Below, piece after piece: positions 32,446 through 44,389 of a stretch of 64,000 bases of DNA. Location of the stretch: NCBI GenBank assembly GCA_019009955.1, contig CM032228.1, forward strand, positions 255,820,001 to 255,884,000, written 5' to 3'. Position numbers and translations under genes: made by a program. Below the pieces are notes generated by a model, which saw nothing but the letters and a program-made list of their open reading frames with translations, did not search any database and was not told the DNA's origin. Positions within the stretch are counted from its first letter, which is position 1. Each line of letters begins with the position of its first letter. Source of the DNA: Riptortus pedestris. Its lineage: Eukaryota; Arthropoda; Insecta; Hemiptera; Alydidae.

Positions 32446-32882
32446 AAAGTCCGTCACGCAGGGGCTGCGTAAACTAAGCAGATTTTCCTCGTGAAGTAAT
32501 ACAATAGAGAAATCTCCATACAAGAGCCCAACACTTACGGCAAAGGGACGAACTAGGGTTTGGCGGGAACTCAAAAATCCGTTACCGGCCCAAATTTAAT
32601 AAAAATGCAAATATCTCGGTTAATATTCAAGATAGGGAATAAATGTATAGAACAATATTTATAGTAAATTTAATTTGTAATAAGATTGATTCTATACAAT
32701 TTTTCGATCCGACGCATAATAACGGAGATATTTCGAATTTTCCGAAAATCCCCCCTCTAAACCCCCCCTCCCACTGGACCGATTTCAGCCATAACGAACT
32801 TGATCTTCCTTTTTACATAAAACGATTAAATTCCGAGTTTGGTAACGATCAAACAAAAATTGCCACCAATAGAGCGTTAACA

Positions 32883-32926
<44 letters not shown>

Positions 32927-33087
32927 AATATATATTATATATACATAAAACAATTTTAAACGGACCTCATTTTCGTCATCCCCCAGGTAGGATCGATGGA
33001 CATTTGAAGAAATTTTTCTCCAAACCCAACTCGCGTCATGAGTACGACCTCAATAGCTGATTTCCCTTAAAGGAAATCTCCTAAAAA
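32446..33087 (-). mobile_element. HINE-like element, short form, complete
   Basis: R end AAAGTCCGTCACGCAGGGGC at 32447; (TA)n 32886-32922; L end CTGATTTCCCTTAAAGGAAA to about 33085. Confidence 0.9.
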
Positions 33088-33133
33088 ATAAACTAGAAAG
33101 CACAAATAACGCGCTTACTATTTGAGAGAGTGA

Positions 33134-33455
33134 AATTCCCCCACGCAGGGCCTACGTTAACTAAGCAGATTTACCACGCATTAATCTAAAATATTAAAAG
33201 TACAAAGATAACAATATTTGGCATTTAATCCACAAATAAAGTGCTTCACGATAAATTAACTTATTTTCAATAAGTGGAGGTTTACTGAAAACTGACTATA
33301 AAAACATCAAATATCACGGTTTCGACTTTTTTGATATTTCGAATTTTCCAAATTCTCAGTCTAAACACCCCCCTCCCCACCCGCCCGGTTTCAGGCACTG
33401 CCGAACTTCTTCTCAATTTTTACATAAAACGTTTAAATATCGAGTTCCGTGACCA
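33134..33455 (-). mobile_element. HINE-like long form, L-truncated
   Basis: Decayed R end CCCCACGCAGGGCCTACGTT AACTAAGCAG, long-form block, then AAACGTTTAAATATCGAGTT, stopping before the (TA)n core. Confidence 0.75.
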
Positions 33456-33633
33456 AACACCAGAACGATGCTTTATTTGATAAAATGGTGCCAGAATACA
33501 ATTTATCTGAATGTTCTAATGAAACTAAGGAGAATAAAAGAAAATACGTACTGCTGATTTGGTTGGATATTTTAAAAAAATTGGGACCTCGGTTACACGT
33601 TTTTAGCAAACAAAATACGAAGACTGGCTGAAT
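33456..33633 (+). other. Short open frame between two HINE-like copies
   Basis: A 60-codon frame from 33449 (KENKRKYVLLIWLDILKKLG) has a coding-like composition but no match I can name. It may be a scrap of an unclassified gene or element. Confidence 0.25.
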
Positions 33634-34089
33634 AAAAAAGCCCGTCACGCAGGGGCTGCGTTAACTAAGCAGATTTCCCACCTGCGTCACGTTTTTGCAT
33701 TTATCTCAAAAATTAAATGTTCAATGAGAACAATATTTGGCATTTAAGCTTCAAATAAAGTGATTCATAACTTAATAGAATATTGATAATATGAGATGAG
33801 TAGGAGTGGCGGGTTTCCTGAAGACCAAAAACTAAAAAAATGTGCAGAACAACATTTGCAATAAGAATGATTCTATACAATTTTTTGATCCGACGCATAA
33901 TAACGGAAATATTAAGAATTTTCGAAATTCTCCCTCTCTAAACCCCCCCTCCCCCTGGTCCGATTTGAGCCGTTAACGAACTCGATCTTTCTTTTTCTAT
34001 AAAACGTTTATATATCAAGTTTGGTAAAGATAAGACAAAAATTGCGACCGCTAGAGCGGTAACAGACAAGTATATAGATAGATAAATTG

Positions 34090-34150
<61 letters not shown>

Positions 34151-34256
34151 ATTTTGAACGGTCCTCATTTTCGTCATCTCCTTTGTAGGATCGATGGACA
34201 TTTGAAGAAAAATTTCGAAAATCGCGTCATGAGTACGACCTCAATAGCTGCTAACA
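33634..34256 (-). mobile_element. HINE-like element with mixed (AC)n/(TA)n core
   Basis: R end AAAGCCCGTCACGCAGGGGC at 33637. The core is (AC)n 34092-34130 followed by (TA)n to 34151. The L end stops at CCTCAATAGCTGCTAA, losing the palindrome. Confidence 0.88.
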
Positions 34257-35107
34257 TTAAACTTCCCGATAACGTTTTTGGAAATATGTGAAATAAATAA
34301 TAATCAACCCCTTCACGTAGAATTCCCCGAGTAAATTTCCTGGAAGTATGATACCCCATCCCTTAAGGGAATCTCCATGGATCTCGTTAAACTTAGCAAC
34401 GGAGTCTTCAGTAGTTTTGAGAAATTATAGTTTGAGGTTTTATATTTAAAGATAGAGCTTGCATTGTCGGGAATTGTGATTTATTGTCGGGCACAAAGTT
34501 AATTCGGTAACCTCGGCTGCAGCTTATCAACAAACAATTTCCTTCTTCATAAAGCCCTTGGAGATAAATTGGAAAATATTTGGCAGAGCCGGGCAAGTAA
34601 TGTATCGGCGGGAAATAAATCAGGAGGGAGTCTGATAGCCCTTATCAGCGGCAATAACAGACTCGGCGGGGACTAGATTAGAGAGGGAGACTCTCCTCAA
34701 TTACAGATAGCGGGAGTAGTTCCCGCCAGAATGCGAAGATAGCGGGAAACTGATAAGGGGAAGCCAGTGTGTGACAAATTGTTTAATAGCTGCTAGTGGA
34801 GTAATGGTGCTTTGATTATCATAGGATTAGGGCAGGGGCAGAGGACACATGTGACTCGGTGCATCCCATATGGGCTCTCTCCCTCTCCTCAATGACCTGT
34901 GAACTTTTTATTAATTTATTGTCATCATATGTTTCATATCATAAGCCCTTCGCCAACTGCCTCTAGATACTAATTGTTTTCAACAAAAAAAAAAGGTCTC
35001 CAACAATGATGAACTGTTATTGTTGAGATTATATTTTAAACAACTCTTCATGCTATATGATCCAGCATCCTGGACCCTCACCCCCCCCCTCCCAATACTA
35101 ACATAAT
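34257..35107. other. Unassigned, likely single-copy sequence
   Basis: GC-richer stretch 34590-34860 without repeat matches in the window. The only HINE-like trace is CCCTTAAGGGAATCTCCATG at about 34361. No gene recognised. Confidence 0.4.
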
Positions 35108-35150
35108 AAAAAATGAAAGTCCGTCACGGAGTGGCTTCGTAATCCACATC
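35108..35150 (-). mobile_element. HINE-like R-end fragment
   Basis: AAAGTCCGTCACGGAGTGGC TTCGTAA only. Confidence 0.65.
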
Positions 35151-35333
35151 ATTGATCTCATCTTAATATATGATTTCTATTACTTGCGTTAATATTTCCG
35201 ACTATCAAAAATCAAACCTTCTTTCTTCAAAATTTTATCAGACATATTTAAAGGCTATAATTTCACAAAACACTAACGCTCTATTCATTTTCACAGACGA
35301 ATCTAAGGTCTTAGGCTCAGCCGCCACTATCGA

Positions 35334-36066
35334 ATAAAGTCCGTCACGCAGGGGCTGCGTAAACTAAGCAGATTTCCCACGTTAAGTTTTACAATAACTA
35401 CATTAGTAGTAAGGAATCTCTAAACCTATTCACGAGTGACGAACATTTACGGAAACGGCCACACTAGCTCTCGGCGGAAAGTCCCTAACATAGCCGACTC
35501 CTTCTTCTGAGTTGGTATTCTGGCAGGTGGAAGTGACTTCTAATGTATGTAGGGTGAACAAATTGTTGCCTACGCTTCCACTATAATAATTTATTAAAAG
35601 CGCTTTCGATGCTGTGCGTAGACGACTCCTGCCGACCACACGCACAATACAAAAGCACATATCTCGGTTAATATTCAAGATACAGAATAAATGTATAGAT
35701 CAATATTTATAGTACATTTTATTTGCAATAAGATTGGTTCAATACCATTTTTGATCCGGCGTATGGTATCGGAGATATTTCGAAAATCCCCCCTCTAAAC
35801 CCCCCCCCTCCCACTGGCCCGATTTTAGCCATTAACGAACTCGATCTGTCTTTTTTCATAAAACGTTTAAATATTGACTTTGGTAACGATCAAACAAAAA
35901 TTACGACCGCTAGAGCGTTAACAGACACATATATATATTATATATATAATTTTGAACGGACCTCATTTTCGTCATCTCCTTTGTAGGATGGTTGAAGAAA
36001 TTTTTAGAAAATTGCGTCATGAGTACGACCTCAATAGCTGATTTCCCTTAAGGGGGACTACTAAAA
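35334..36066 (-). mobile_element. HINE-like element inside the LINE RNase H
   Basis: R end AAAGTCCGTCACGCAGGGGC; short broken TA core at 35930-35948; L end CTGATTTCCCTTAAGGGGGA CTACTAAAA. A unique stretch of about 100 bp (TTCTTCTGAGTTGGTATTCT...) lies in its R half. Confidence 0.9.
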
Positions 36067-36508
36067 CATAACTTACAAAGATAAACTACACGACGAATCA
36101 AGTTCTTATAGTGCAGAACTACATGCCATTATACTAACACTTTCAAAATTAGAAAACAGATCACACCAAATAATTTTATACACAGACTCTTTAAGTTCTT
36201 TACTTTCCTTGGGAAACACATCTACTCCAATCACCCACTAATTACAAAAATACTAGAACTAATGGATGTACTGAAAACTTGCAATTTTAAAATGCTGTAG
36301 TTACCCGGGCACAAGGACATTAAACAAATTACAAACATGCAAAACTAGCATCAAAAATGACTACTACCGACATATCTACACTAACACCAACAGACCTCAA
36401 CAAGATAGTACAAACAAAAATACTCCACGACTGGCAAAAACACTGGGTACGTACTGACAACAAACTATTGGAAATAAAACGCAATTCAAGAAGAGACCAA
36501 GTTGTACT

Positions 36509-36741
36509 GGGGCTCAGGTTGGCCGTTTGAGTTAAGGCGTTGGTCTTAATCTCTCGTGGTAAACCTAGAGTGGCGAGTTCGATTCCCGTCTTGGGCAGTA
36601 GGAGTTTATTTAGTGACGGGCTCATTAAATAAATTCCTTAGTTCCACCCTGGCTTTAAAAGGGTGGTAACCTGTATATACCCCGCCCCAATTAGCCATAG
36701 TAGCATAAAGTGGACGTAAGTAAATAAATAAAATAAAAAAA
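36509..36741 (+). mobile_element. SINE copy 4, full length
   Basis: Head GGGGCTCAGGTTGGCCGTTT; A-box-like TGAGTTAAGGCG; B-box-like GAGTTCGATTCCC; tail (TAAA)n. Flanking duplication ACCAAGTTGTACT (36496-36508) and ACCAAGTCGTCCT (36742-36754), 11 of 13 identical. Inserted in the LINE C-terminal region. The extra arm between anticodon region and B box fits a Leu/Ser-type tRNA source. Confidence 0.9.
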
Positions 36742-36975
36742 ACCAAGTCGTCCTCACAAGACTACGTATTGGCCATATATACCTGACACATTCTTACAAA
36801 AGCCAAGCCTACCTGTACTCATTGCAATAAGGGACTAACTTTAAAACACCTACTACCAGAATGCAGATTACCAACTTACTTTAACGTTCAACATGATTTG
36901 AACCAACTACTGACTGAGTCTAGCCCACATATTGCTACTTTTCTGACATATTTAAAAACAATTGGGCAGTTTTTT

Positions 36976-37127
36976 TTTCAGCCTTTAGTAGCTCTCCTCC
37001 CCCCCCCCCTACTCAATGGGTTTTTTATAGAAATGTAAAATATGTGGTGAGACGAGATCACGTATGTCATACTAATGCATGGGAAATCTGCTTATTTTAC
37101 GCAGTCCCTGAATGGAGGACTTTTGTG
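36976..37127 (+). mobile_element. HINE-like long-form 3' part
   Basis: CTCCTCCCCCCCCCTACTCA then GGGAAATCTGCTTATTTTAC, CAGTCCCTGAATGGAGGACT. Confidence 0.7.
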
Positions 37128-37227
37128 TGTTCTTCCTTGTCTAATATTATATACTCACCGCACATGATCAGTTGCCGACACACCTCTGCCTACATATGAT
37201 GTCCTAATTCTGATGGGGTTCGTGACG

Positions 37228-37795
37228 CTTAAGTCCTTCACGCAGGATATTTGAATTGCGGTAAAATTTATAGAATAACTGTCGTAGAACATCAGTATTT
37301 GAACAAGATTGGTTCTTTAACATTATTTGATGCGAGTCATAATAACGGAGATATTTTGAATTTAGAACCCCCTCCCCCCTATAAACCCCACATAGTCTGG
37401 TCTGATTTCAACCTATGGTTAACACTATGATAATTAGTCTTCAAAGATTGATAAAATATCGAGTATCGTCTCACGGCGATTATCAAGTACGAACTATTGT
37501 ACAACTGTGGAATAAAACAGTTATCGAGTACGGTATGGTTCGAGAAAGTATTTAGGCGACAACAACTCATCACGAACCGTTTTCCATGTTCCTCAAATAC
37601 ATCGTAAAAGCTCAAATAAACATGATAGCGTGGCTCAAACAAACAGCATATGTCATATTAACAATAAGCTGAGGGAAGCTCAAATACAAAATATTGTTCT
37701 GATTGAAATTAGATTTACTTGTGGAGATAAATGAAAATTCGTGGCGCTCGTGGGAAACATGATTAGTTGACGCAGCCCCTGCGTGACCGAATCAT
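37228..37795. mobile_element. Two decayed HINE-like pieces in opposite orientation
   Basis: 37228-37450 is minus-oriented (GTCCTTCACGCAGGATATTT, ATAACGGAGATATTTTGAAT). 37640-37795 is plus-oriented and ends GACGCAGCCCCTGCGTGACC. Between them, 37451-37639 is not recognised. Confidence 0.6.
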
Positions 37796-38269
37796 TTTCT
37801 TGCGTAGCCCTGTGAGAAGTTTGTCGCTAAAAGAAGTTTATAAGCAAAGTTGATAGGATTAAAGTGTGGGCGGGCTGTCAAGGAGTGAAGGACTAATGTG
37901 GCCAATAAAGGTCGACAGGTGATAGATAAGGAAGAAGTATTGGAACCAATAGTAGAAGGAGTGGGGGTAGCTGGGAGCCAATCATAGGACAGGCACCTCC
38001 TTTATTCGGCGGTAAATATTCCTTAAGGATATGCCCTTCACATCCCTTATCTACTCTTGCCCTTATCAAACTAATTCTCTCGTTCACTTATTAAGACCTT
38101 GAGACTGTTACATAAGGGATACTCGGAATGGATCAAAAGCTGTTGCTTACTGTTTGTAAGCAGCACGAGAGCATAGAGCTGACATAGTGCCGACGCATAG
38201 TTTTAGCTGGACCTGTGAAGTTTGGGATACTATAAGAACTAAAGATATTGGTGGATCCTATTTTCAGAT
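37796..38269. other. Unassigned, likely single-copy sequence
   Basis: GC-richer sequence before the minisatellite; no recognisable gene. Confidence 0.35.
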
Positions 38270-39520
38270 ATCATGGAATAGGACGATACTCGCTGCAGAT
38301 CTCAAGAATTGAACGTAACTCTCTGTAGACGTCTTTGAATAGGATGATCTCCGCTGCAGACCTCACGGAATTGGAGGATCCTCTGTAAAGAACTGACGGA
38401 ATTAGAGGATACTCTCTGCAAACCTCACGGAATTGGAGGGTACTCTCTGCAAACCTCACGTAATTGGAGGATACTCTCTGCAGGCCTCACGGAATTGGGG
38501 GATACCTCCTGCAGACCTCACGGAATTGGAGGGTACTCTCTGCAAACCTCACGTAATTGGAGGATACTCTCTGCAGGCCTCATGAAATAGGACTTAACTC
38601 GCTGCAGACCTCATGGAAAGGACGATCTTCGGTGTAGACCTCATGGAATTGGACGATCCTCGCTGTAGACCTCATGGAATTGGACGATCTTCACTGAAGG
38701 CTTCACGGAATTGGGGGATCCTTGTTGCAGACCTCATGAAATTGGACGTAAAAACCTGTAGACCTCATGAAATTGGACGTAAAAACCTGTAGACCTCATG
38801 AAAATAGACGTAAAAACCTGTAGACCTCATGAAATTGGACGTAAAACCCTGTAGACTTCATGGAATTGGACGATCCTCGCTGCAAACCTCATGAAATTGG
38901 ACGTAACACGTTTTATACCTCATGAAATTGACGTAACATGGTGTAGACCTAATGAAATTGGACGTAACTCGCTGCAGACCTCATGGGAAGGCCGATCTAC
39001 GCTGCAGGCTTCACGGAATTGGAGGATCATTGGTGCAGACCTAATGAAATTGGACGTAACACGCTTTGTACCTCATGAAATTGGCGTAACTTGCTGTAGA
39101 CTTCATGAAATTGGACGTAACTCGCTCCAGACCTCAAGGGAAGGCCGATCCTCGCTGTAGACCTCATGGAATTGGAGGATCCTCGCTGCAGGCCTCATGG
39201 AAAGGACGATCCTCGCTGTAGACCTCATGGAAAGGACGATCCTCGCTGTAGACCTCATGGAAAGGACGATCCTCGCTGTAGACCTCATGGAAAGGACGAT
39301 CCTCGCTGTAGACCTCATGGAAAGGACGATCCTCGCTGTAGACCTCATGGAAAGGACGATCCTCGCTGCAGACCTCAAGGGAAGTCCGGTCCTCCCTGTA
39401 GACCTCATGGAATTGGAGGATCCTCGCTGCAGACCTCATGGAAAGGACGATCCTCGCTGTAGACCTCATGGAATTGGAGGATCCTCGCTGCACCACACGG
39501 GTATTACTGCTACAGACCTC
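38270..39520 (+). repeat. 30-31-bp minisatellite, about 40 units
   Basis: The unit contains GACCTCATGGAATTGGA and GATCCTCGCTG. Six successive units at about 39190-39370 are nearly identical (GACCTCATGGAAAGGACGAT + CCTCGCTGTA, exactly 30 bp). Another block at 38745-38850 repeats GACGTAAAAACCTGTAGACC. The multiple-of-three unit opens long frames on both strands (for example 39164-39541 minus), which are not evidence of coding. Confidence 0.95.
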
Positions 39521-40012
39521 ATGCACCAGTGTGGAGGCCAAGACTTAGTTAGTAATGAGTATTCACATATTTTGTCGCTTCTTCCGTCAGGTGATGTGCC
39601 AAAATCTATGAGTGATTACACTATCTGAATACAATTATTCATGAAAATGATTTTGAATAAAATCAACCGTGGAAAATGGTAATTGTGCATATAATTTTAC
39701 CTATATCACTTTAATATATGAAAAACGGTTTTTATCATATTTACTTTCATAAAACGGATATTTTTCTTTTTCGCATCACTGCATATGCTATTCACACTTT
39801 TTAATGAATTCCAAGACAATTCTCGATAACTCTTTTCTCCGTAAATTGTGCAGACTTCCCAGGAGCTTGAATGTTACATGGATGACATCAATTTATATTT
39901 TAGTCTTTGTTTTCTTTTCTGTAAACAAGAATTCAAATTTAAGCTGCATATAAGATGTTTAACGATAGGTAAATTCTACATTGAATATCCAGCCACCTCT
40001 AGGGTGACCTAT
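39521..40012. other. Unassigned AT-rich sequence
   Basis: No repeat or gene recognised. Confidence 0.35.
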
Positions 40013-40372
40013 AAGGAGTTCGTTAATGGCTGAAATCGGACAAGTGGTAGCGGGGGGGCGGGTTAAGGGGTTTGTCGAAAAATCGAAACATCTCCGGTAC
40101 TATACGTCGGATCTCCCAGTACTCCGATTTCAGACATTAGCCAACTTGTCCTCTGCATTTACATAAAACGTTTAAATATCGAATTTGGTAAAGATCAAAG
40201 AAAAAGTACGACCCCTAGCACGCTAACAGACAAATATACACATATTCAGTTTTGACTGATCTCATTTTCGTCATCACCTGGGTTGGATCGATGGATATTT
40301 GAGGAATGTTTCTTAAATACCGCCATGAGTGCAACCTCAATAGCAGGTTTCTCTTAAGGGAAATTTGTTAAA
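40013..40372. mobile_element. HINE-like inverted fragment pair
   Basis: 40013-40110 is plus-oriented (GTTCGTTAATGGCTGAAATC, G-run block). From about 40111 it is minus-oriented (CTCCGATTTCAGACATTAGC) to a decayed L end CTCTTAAGGGAAATTTGTTA. Confidence 0.7.
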
Positions 40373-40859
40373 AACAATTGAATATTGTCGCTAAAAGAAT
40401 CATTAAATTGGTCTCAATGCATTTGTTCAGTCCATTTACTTCCTGTCTAGGGGAAGGGGTATACAAAATAAATGTAGCAAAACCCGCCTAACAACATCCA
40501 GAATTATAATCTACTAGCTTTTCTCAGTTCGAAACTATTTACAGAATGCGTCCTTCACATATTGCATAGTCAGCTCCTCCAGGCGCCAGGCCTACATGGA
40601 ACTGTAGGAGCTTCCCTTGTAGATCTGTATCCAGGAAGCACGTCAGACAGTTTAAATATACTCACTCCAATAATCTTAAAGGATATAAATGTTATTGGGG
40701 ATTAGAGAGTGGCTGCTAAAAGGGAGGAGGCTCTTAAGGCTCGTATTGATGAGTCTTGTTTGAGGAAGTGTTTTAAGTGGTTTGTTTTTCTACCTCTTCC
40801 GGGACTGCTTAAAAAAGCCCTCCAAGATATAGCTGTTATGAGTGGCGGCTCCTTGGGAA
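40373..40859. other. Unassigned sequence
   Basis: The + frame starting at 40709 reads into the (GA)n tract and is not a credible gene. Confidence 0.35.
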
Positions 40860-41171
<312 letters not shown>

Positions 41172-41640
41172 TCTTTCTGTTAGATAAGAGAGAGAGGGGA
41201 GCAGTGCCGCCATCATTGAATCGCCATTCTTATTCATACTGTCTCCCTTTCTCTTCTTCCCTCCTTTATCTTTATCTCTTTTTAGCTTCCTTAAAGAAAA
41301 TCCGCTATTACAGTGTACACACTGCCGGCTACAGTTTTATTATATTTTTACAACACTTCCAAATTAGACGTTTCAAGGTTCTGGTAATTTTCAAGTTCAT
41401 TAACGGCTTACGTTTTTAGTCCCCATTAAAAAGTATTCGGATTAATGATGAAATGAATAATATAATGATAGATTAAGGCACTTCTAATTATTTTTAGGAA
41501 TCTGCAGTTGGTAGCTCATCACCATATCTTAGTTATTATGAAGCTGATCGGAAAATTGAATATAGCCTATTTTATTTGCAGGAGAAATTTCCTAAAAATA
41601 TTGTCCAATGCATTTCGGCTGCACTGGAACTTGAACCTAG
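41172..41640. other. Unassigned sequence
   Basis: AGTTATTATGAAGCTGATCG at about 41530 suggests a scrap of HINE-like body; no gene recognised. Confidence 0.3.
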
Positions 41641-42186
41641 ACCATATGTGGGCAACCAACGGGCCGCGGTAAGGTTTGATCCGGCCCGCGAGACATTTTG
41701 AAAACCCCATTAAACAAAAATATTGCACTACTTACTCCAAATGAGGAAGATGGGGAATTCGGCAGTACTTATAAATGCCAACAGTTCTTTACAATGATGA
41801 AAATTAATGAATCAAAACATCGTACAAGGCTGACTGACGATAATTTGGAAAATTCTTTTCGTCTTTGTATCGGTGGAATTAATCCAAACATCGATGGATT
41901 AGTTTCCCAAATTCAAGCTCATTGATTTTGGTGTCGCTATTTAACTTTTGTTGTTTGATATAATTCCAAATTTTAAGATTTAATCATAATGTTGTACCTA
42001 TTTATTTCATTTTATTTTGTTATTTTAATAAATTGTATTATAATTACATTGCCGTTATAATTTCATCTATCGTTAAAAAGTATGAACACTAGTTTAAAAT
42101 GCACTACTTTTAAAAGCGCTACGCGAACATATTTGCAGACTAAAGTTTGTCCGGCAACATGTAAAAGGTTGCCCATACCTTGGTAT
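41641..42186 (+). mobile_element. Internally deleted hAT element with transposase tail
   Basis: Ends CATATGTGGGCAACC (left) and GGTTGCCCATACCTTG (right) are inverted repeats of the GGGCAACC hAT type, with GGGCCGCGG...CCGGCCCGCGAG next to the left end. The enclosed frame 41698-41925 carries only the transposase C-terminus (CQQFFTMMKINESKHRTRLT, DDNLENSFRLCIGG), the hAT dimerisation region. It is a different subfamily from the copy at 81-1890. A clear 8-bp duplication was not found. Confidence 0.82.
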
Positions 42187-42197
42187 AGATACTTGCA

Positions 42198-42320
42198 CTT
42201 TTAGATGATTTCCCTTAAGAGAAATTAGCTGTTCAGGTTATACTCATGACGCGATTTTCTAAAACTTTCTTCAAATGTCCATCGATCCTACCCAGGAGAT
42301 GACGTAAATGAGGTCCATTA

Positions 42321-42385
<65 letters not shown>

Positions 42386-42992
42386 CGTGTGCGTGTCTGT
42401 TAACGCTCTAGCGGTCGCAATTTTTGTTTGATCGTTACGAAACTCGATATGTAACCGTTTTATGTAAAAAGACAGATCAACTTCGTTTATGGTTGAAATC
42501 GGACCAGTGGGAGGGGGGTTTAGAGGGGGGATTTTCGAAAATTCGAAATATCGCCGTTATTATGCATCAGATCGAACAATGACAATACATTTATTCTCTA
42601 TCTTGAATATTAACCGAGATATTTGCATTTTTATTAAGTGTTTGGGTCATGTGGTCGAATTAGTTCGGCCGTTTCCGTAACTTTTCGGCTCTGGTGGAAG
42701 CTTCTTCTAACTTTAACTGTCGTTTCAGCTTTTACTTTCTGAGATTTTTGCAAATAAGTTCTGTTCATCCGCCCCCCCCCTTCTTTAGTTCTTGGACTAC
42801 TAAAATTTCAGTTATTCAATTCTTCAAATTCAGAAGCCGTTTTTGTTGGGATTTTATTAAAATTAACTGAAAGATTTCTCATGACCGTTTGTATTTACCC
42901 ACGGTGTTACCAGTATGCAGATTTCTCTATTGTAAAACTCTACATGAGAAATCTGCTTAGTTTACGCAGCCCCTCCGTGACGGACTTTTTAG
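42198..42992 (+). mobile_element. HINE-like element, long form, (TA)n(GT)n core
   Basis: L end TTTTAGATGATTTCCCTTAA; core (TA)n 42327-42372 then GTGTGTGTGTGCGTGTGCG; R end GAGAAATCTGCTTAGTTTAC, GCAGCCCCTCCGTGACGGAC. Confidence 0.9.
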
Positions 42993-43396
42993 TAATCAAG
43001 CACAGTAAACTCCCACTCCTACTCGTGAGATTTTCAGTTCAAGTAACATAGTCATTTAACCTCTCATATCTAACTGATAGTACGATTCCTGTTTCCATTT
43101 TTGAGAAATAAGGAATAGATGGCGAGTTGAGATCATGAAAGCGTCAAATAACACCTTGGTTTGCCTAAGGACAGAGAACAGTTAGGAGGCATTAACCCAG
43201 AGGCAACCCTAATCCAGTCAACCTGTCAAACAGCAACCTCCTTCTATAATCCCTTATAATCTACCTTTCAGCTCTACACGAACAAACCATAATCTTTATC
43301 TATCTCCCCTTTCCTCATACAATCATTTCCTTTCGCTACTAGTTTCGCTTCAAGTTGAATTCTCATCAGGAGCAGTAGCCATAACGTGTTAACATC
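42993..43396. other. Unassigned sequence
   Basis: No recognisable gene or repeat. Confidence 0.35.
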
Positions 43397-43999
43397 AAAA
43401 GTTACGCAGGGGGTGCGTAAACTAAGCAGATTTCCTACATGAAGTTTTACAATAGAGAAATCTGCTTACTAGTAGCAGTAGTACTAACGAGTCTCTAAAC
43501 CAATGTCACTAGCTCCGAACAGTTACGGAAACGGCCTAACTAGCTTTCGGGGGATGCTCACGAATAGTCCAGACCTCAGCCGATCTCATCTCGCCCGTTA
43601 TCCGCTCACACTTAATAAAAAGTCAAATATCTTGGTTAATATGTAAGATAGAGAATAAAATTATATAACAATATTTATAGTAAATTAAATTTTTAATAAG
43701 ATCGTTTCTATACAAATTTTCGATCCGACGTATAGTAACAGAGATATTTCGTATATTCGAAATTCCTCCCCTCCCTCCAATGAACTTTATATTTCTTTTT
43801 ACATAAAACGACTAAATATCGCGTTTGGTAACGATAAACAATAATTGCGACCGCTAGAACGGTGACACACACTGATTTGAATGGACCTCATTTTCGTCAC
43901 CTCCCAGGTAGAATCGATGGACATTTGAAGAAAAATTTCGAAAATCGAGTCAGTAGTACGACCTCAATAGCTGATTTCCCTTAAGGGACATCTGCTAAA
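43397..43999 (-). mobile_element. HINE-like element without (TA)n core
   Basis: R end AAAGTTACGCAGGGGGTGCG; L end CTGATTTCCCTTAAGGGACA TCTGCTAAA. The core position reads GGTGACACACACTGATTTGA instead of a TA tract. Confidence 0.88.
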
Positions 44000-44389
44000 A
44001 CCGATGAGTAGAAGGCGGGAGGGGGAATTACTGAAAGCTGAAAAAAAGAAAGTATGAACAACTCCCTTAATACTTGAGTTCCAAAAAAATGCATAGAACA
44101 ACGATTGCAGAACATAAATAATTTATTTGAGACGCCTTGTGACTGAATGACAAAAGTGTAGAATGCGCTATACAACTTGGATACAACCGTTGTTTCAGCG
44201 TATTACTGCAGGTAGGGTCAGAATATTGACTGTGTCAAAATAACGTGGCTAGTTCATGTCACTTCATCCAGCTCATGTCACTCATCACCTCAGAAATGGC
44301 TGACTTATTTTTAATTTGTTTATTTGGCCGTCCTCATTACCTATACCTAGTCAAAAAAATCATCTTTAATAGTTTCAAAGTTATGATTT
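44000..44389. other. Unassigned sequence
   Basis: Begins with a possible scrap of long-form HINE-like sequence (GCGGGAGGGGGAATTACTGA); otherwise nothing recognised. Confidence 0.3.

Larger units (their letters stand above)
35180..36975 (+). pseudogene. Non-LTR retrotransposon RNase H and C-terminal region, twice interrupted
   Basis: RNase H reads in pieces: ALFIFTDESKVLGSAATIE with the first catalytic Asp (about 35277-35336), then after a HINE-like insertion SAELHAIILTLSKLENRSHQ with the Glu, IILYTDSLSSLLSLGN with the second Asp, and a PGHKDI segment with the His. After a SINE insertion the frame continues QVVLTRLRIGHIYLTHSY and a Cys-rich tail (THCNKGLTLKHLLPECRLPT, Cys-Cys-His-Cys). RNase H followed by this tail is typical of I/Jockey/R1-type LINEs. 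A few stops and indels remain. This is the best preserved LINE end in the window. Confidence 0.85.

Noticed and set aside
36329..36625. 98-codon minus-strand frame
   Set aside because: Shadow of the LINE on the other strand and of the SINE head.
38270..39520. CRISPR-like array
   Set aside because: Units are contiguous without unique spacers, the sequence is eukaryotic, and no cas genes are present.
39164..39541. Long open frames (up to 143 codons) on both strands over 38890-39630
   Set aside because: They arise because the minisatellite unit is 30 bp, a multiple of three; the predicted peptides are simple repeats in all frames.
41698..41925. Intact small gene of 75 codons
   Set aside because: It is only the C-terminal tail of an hAT transposase within an internally deleted element.
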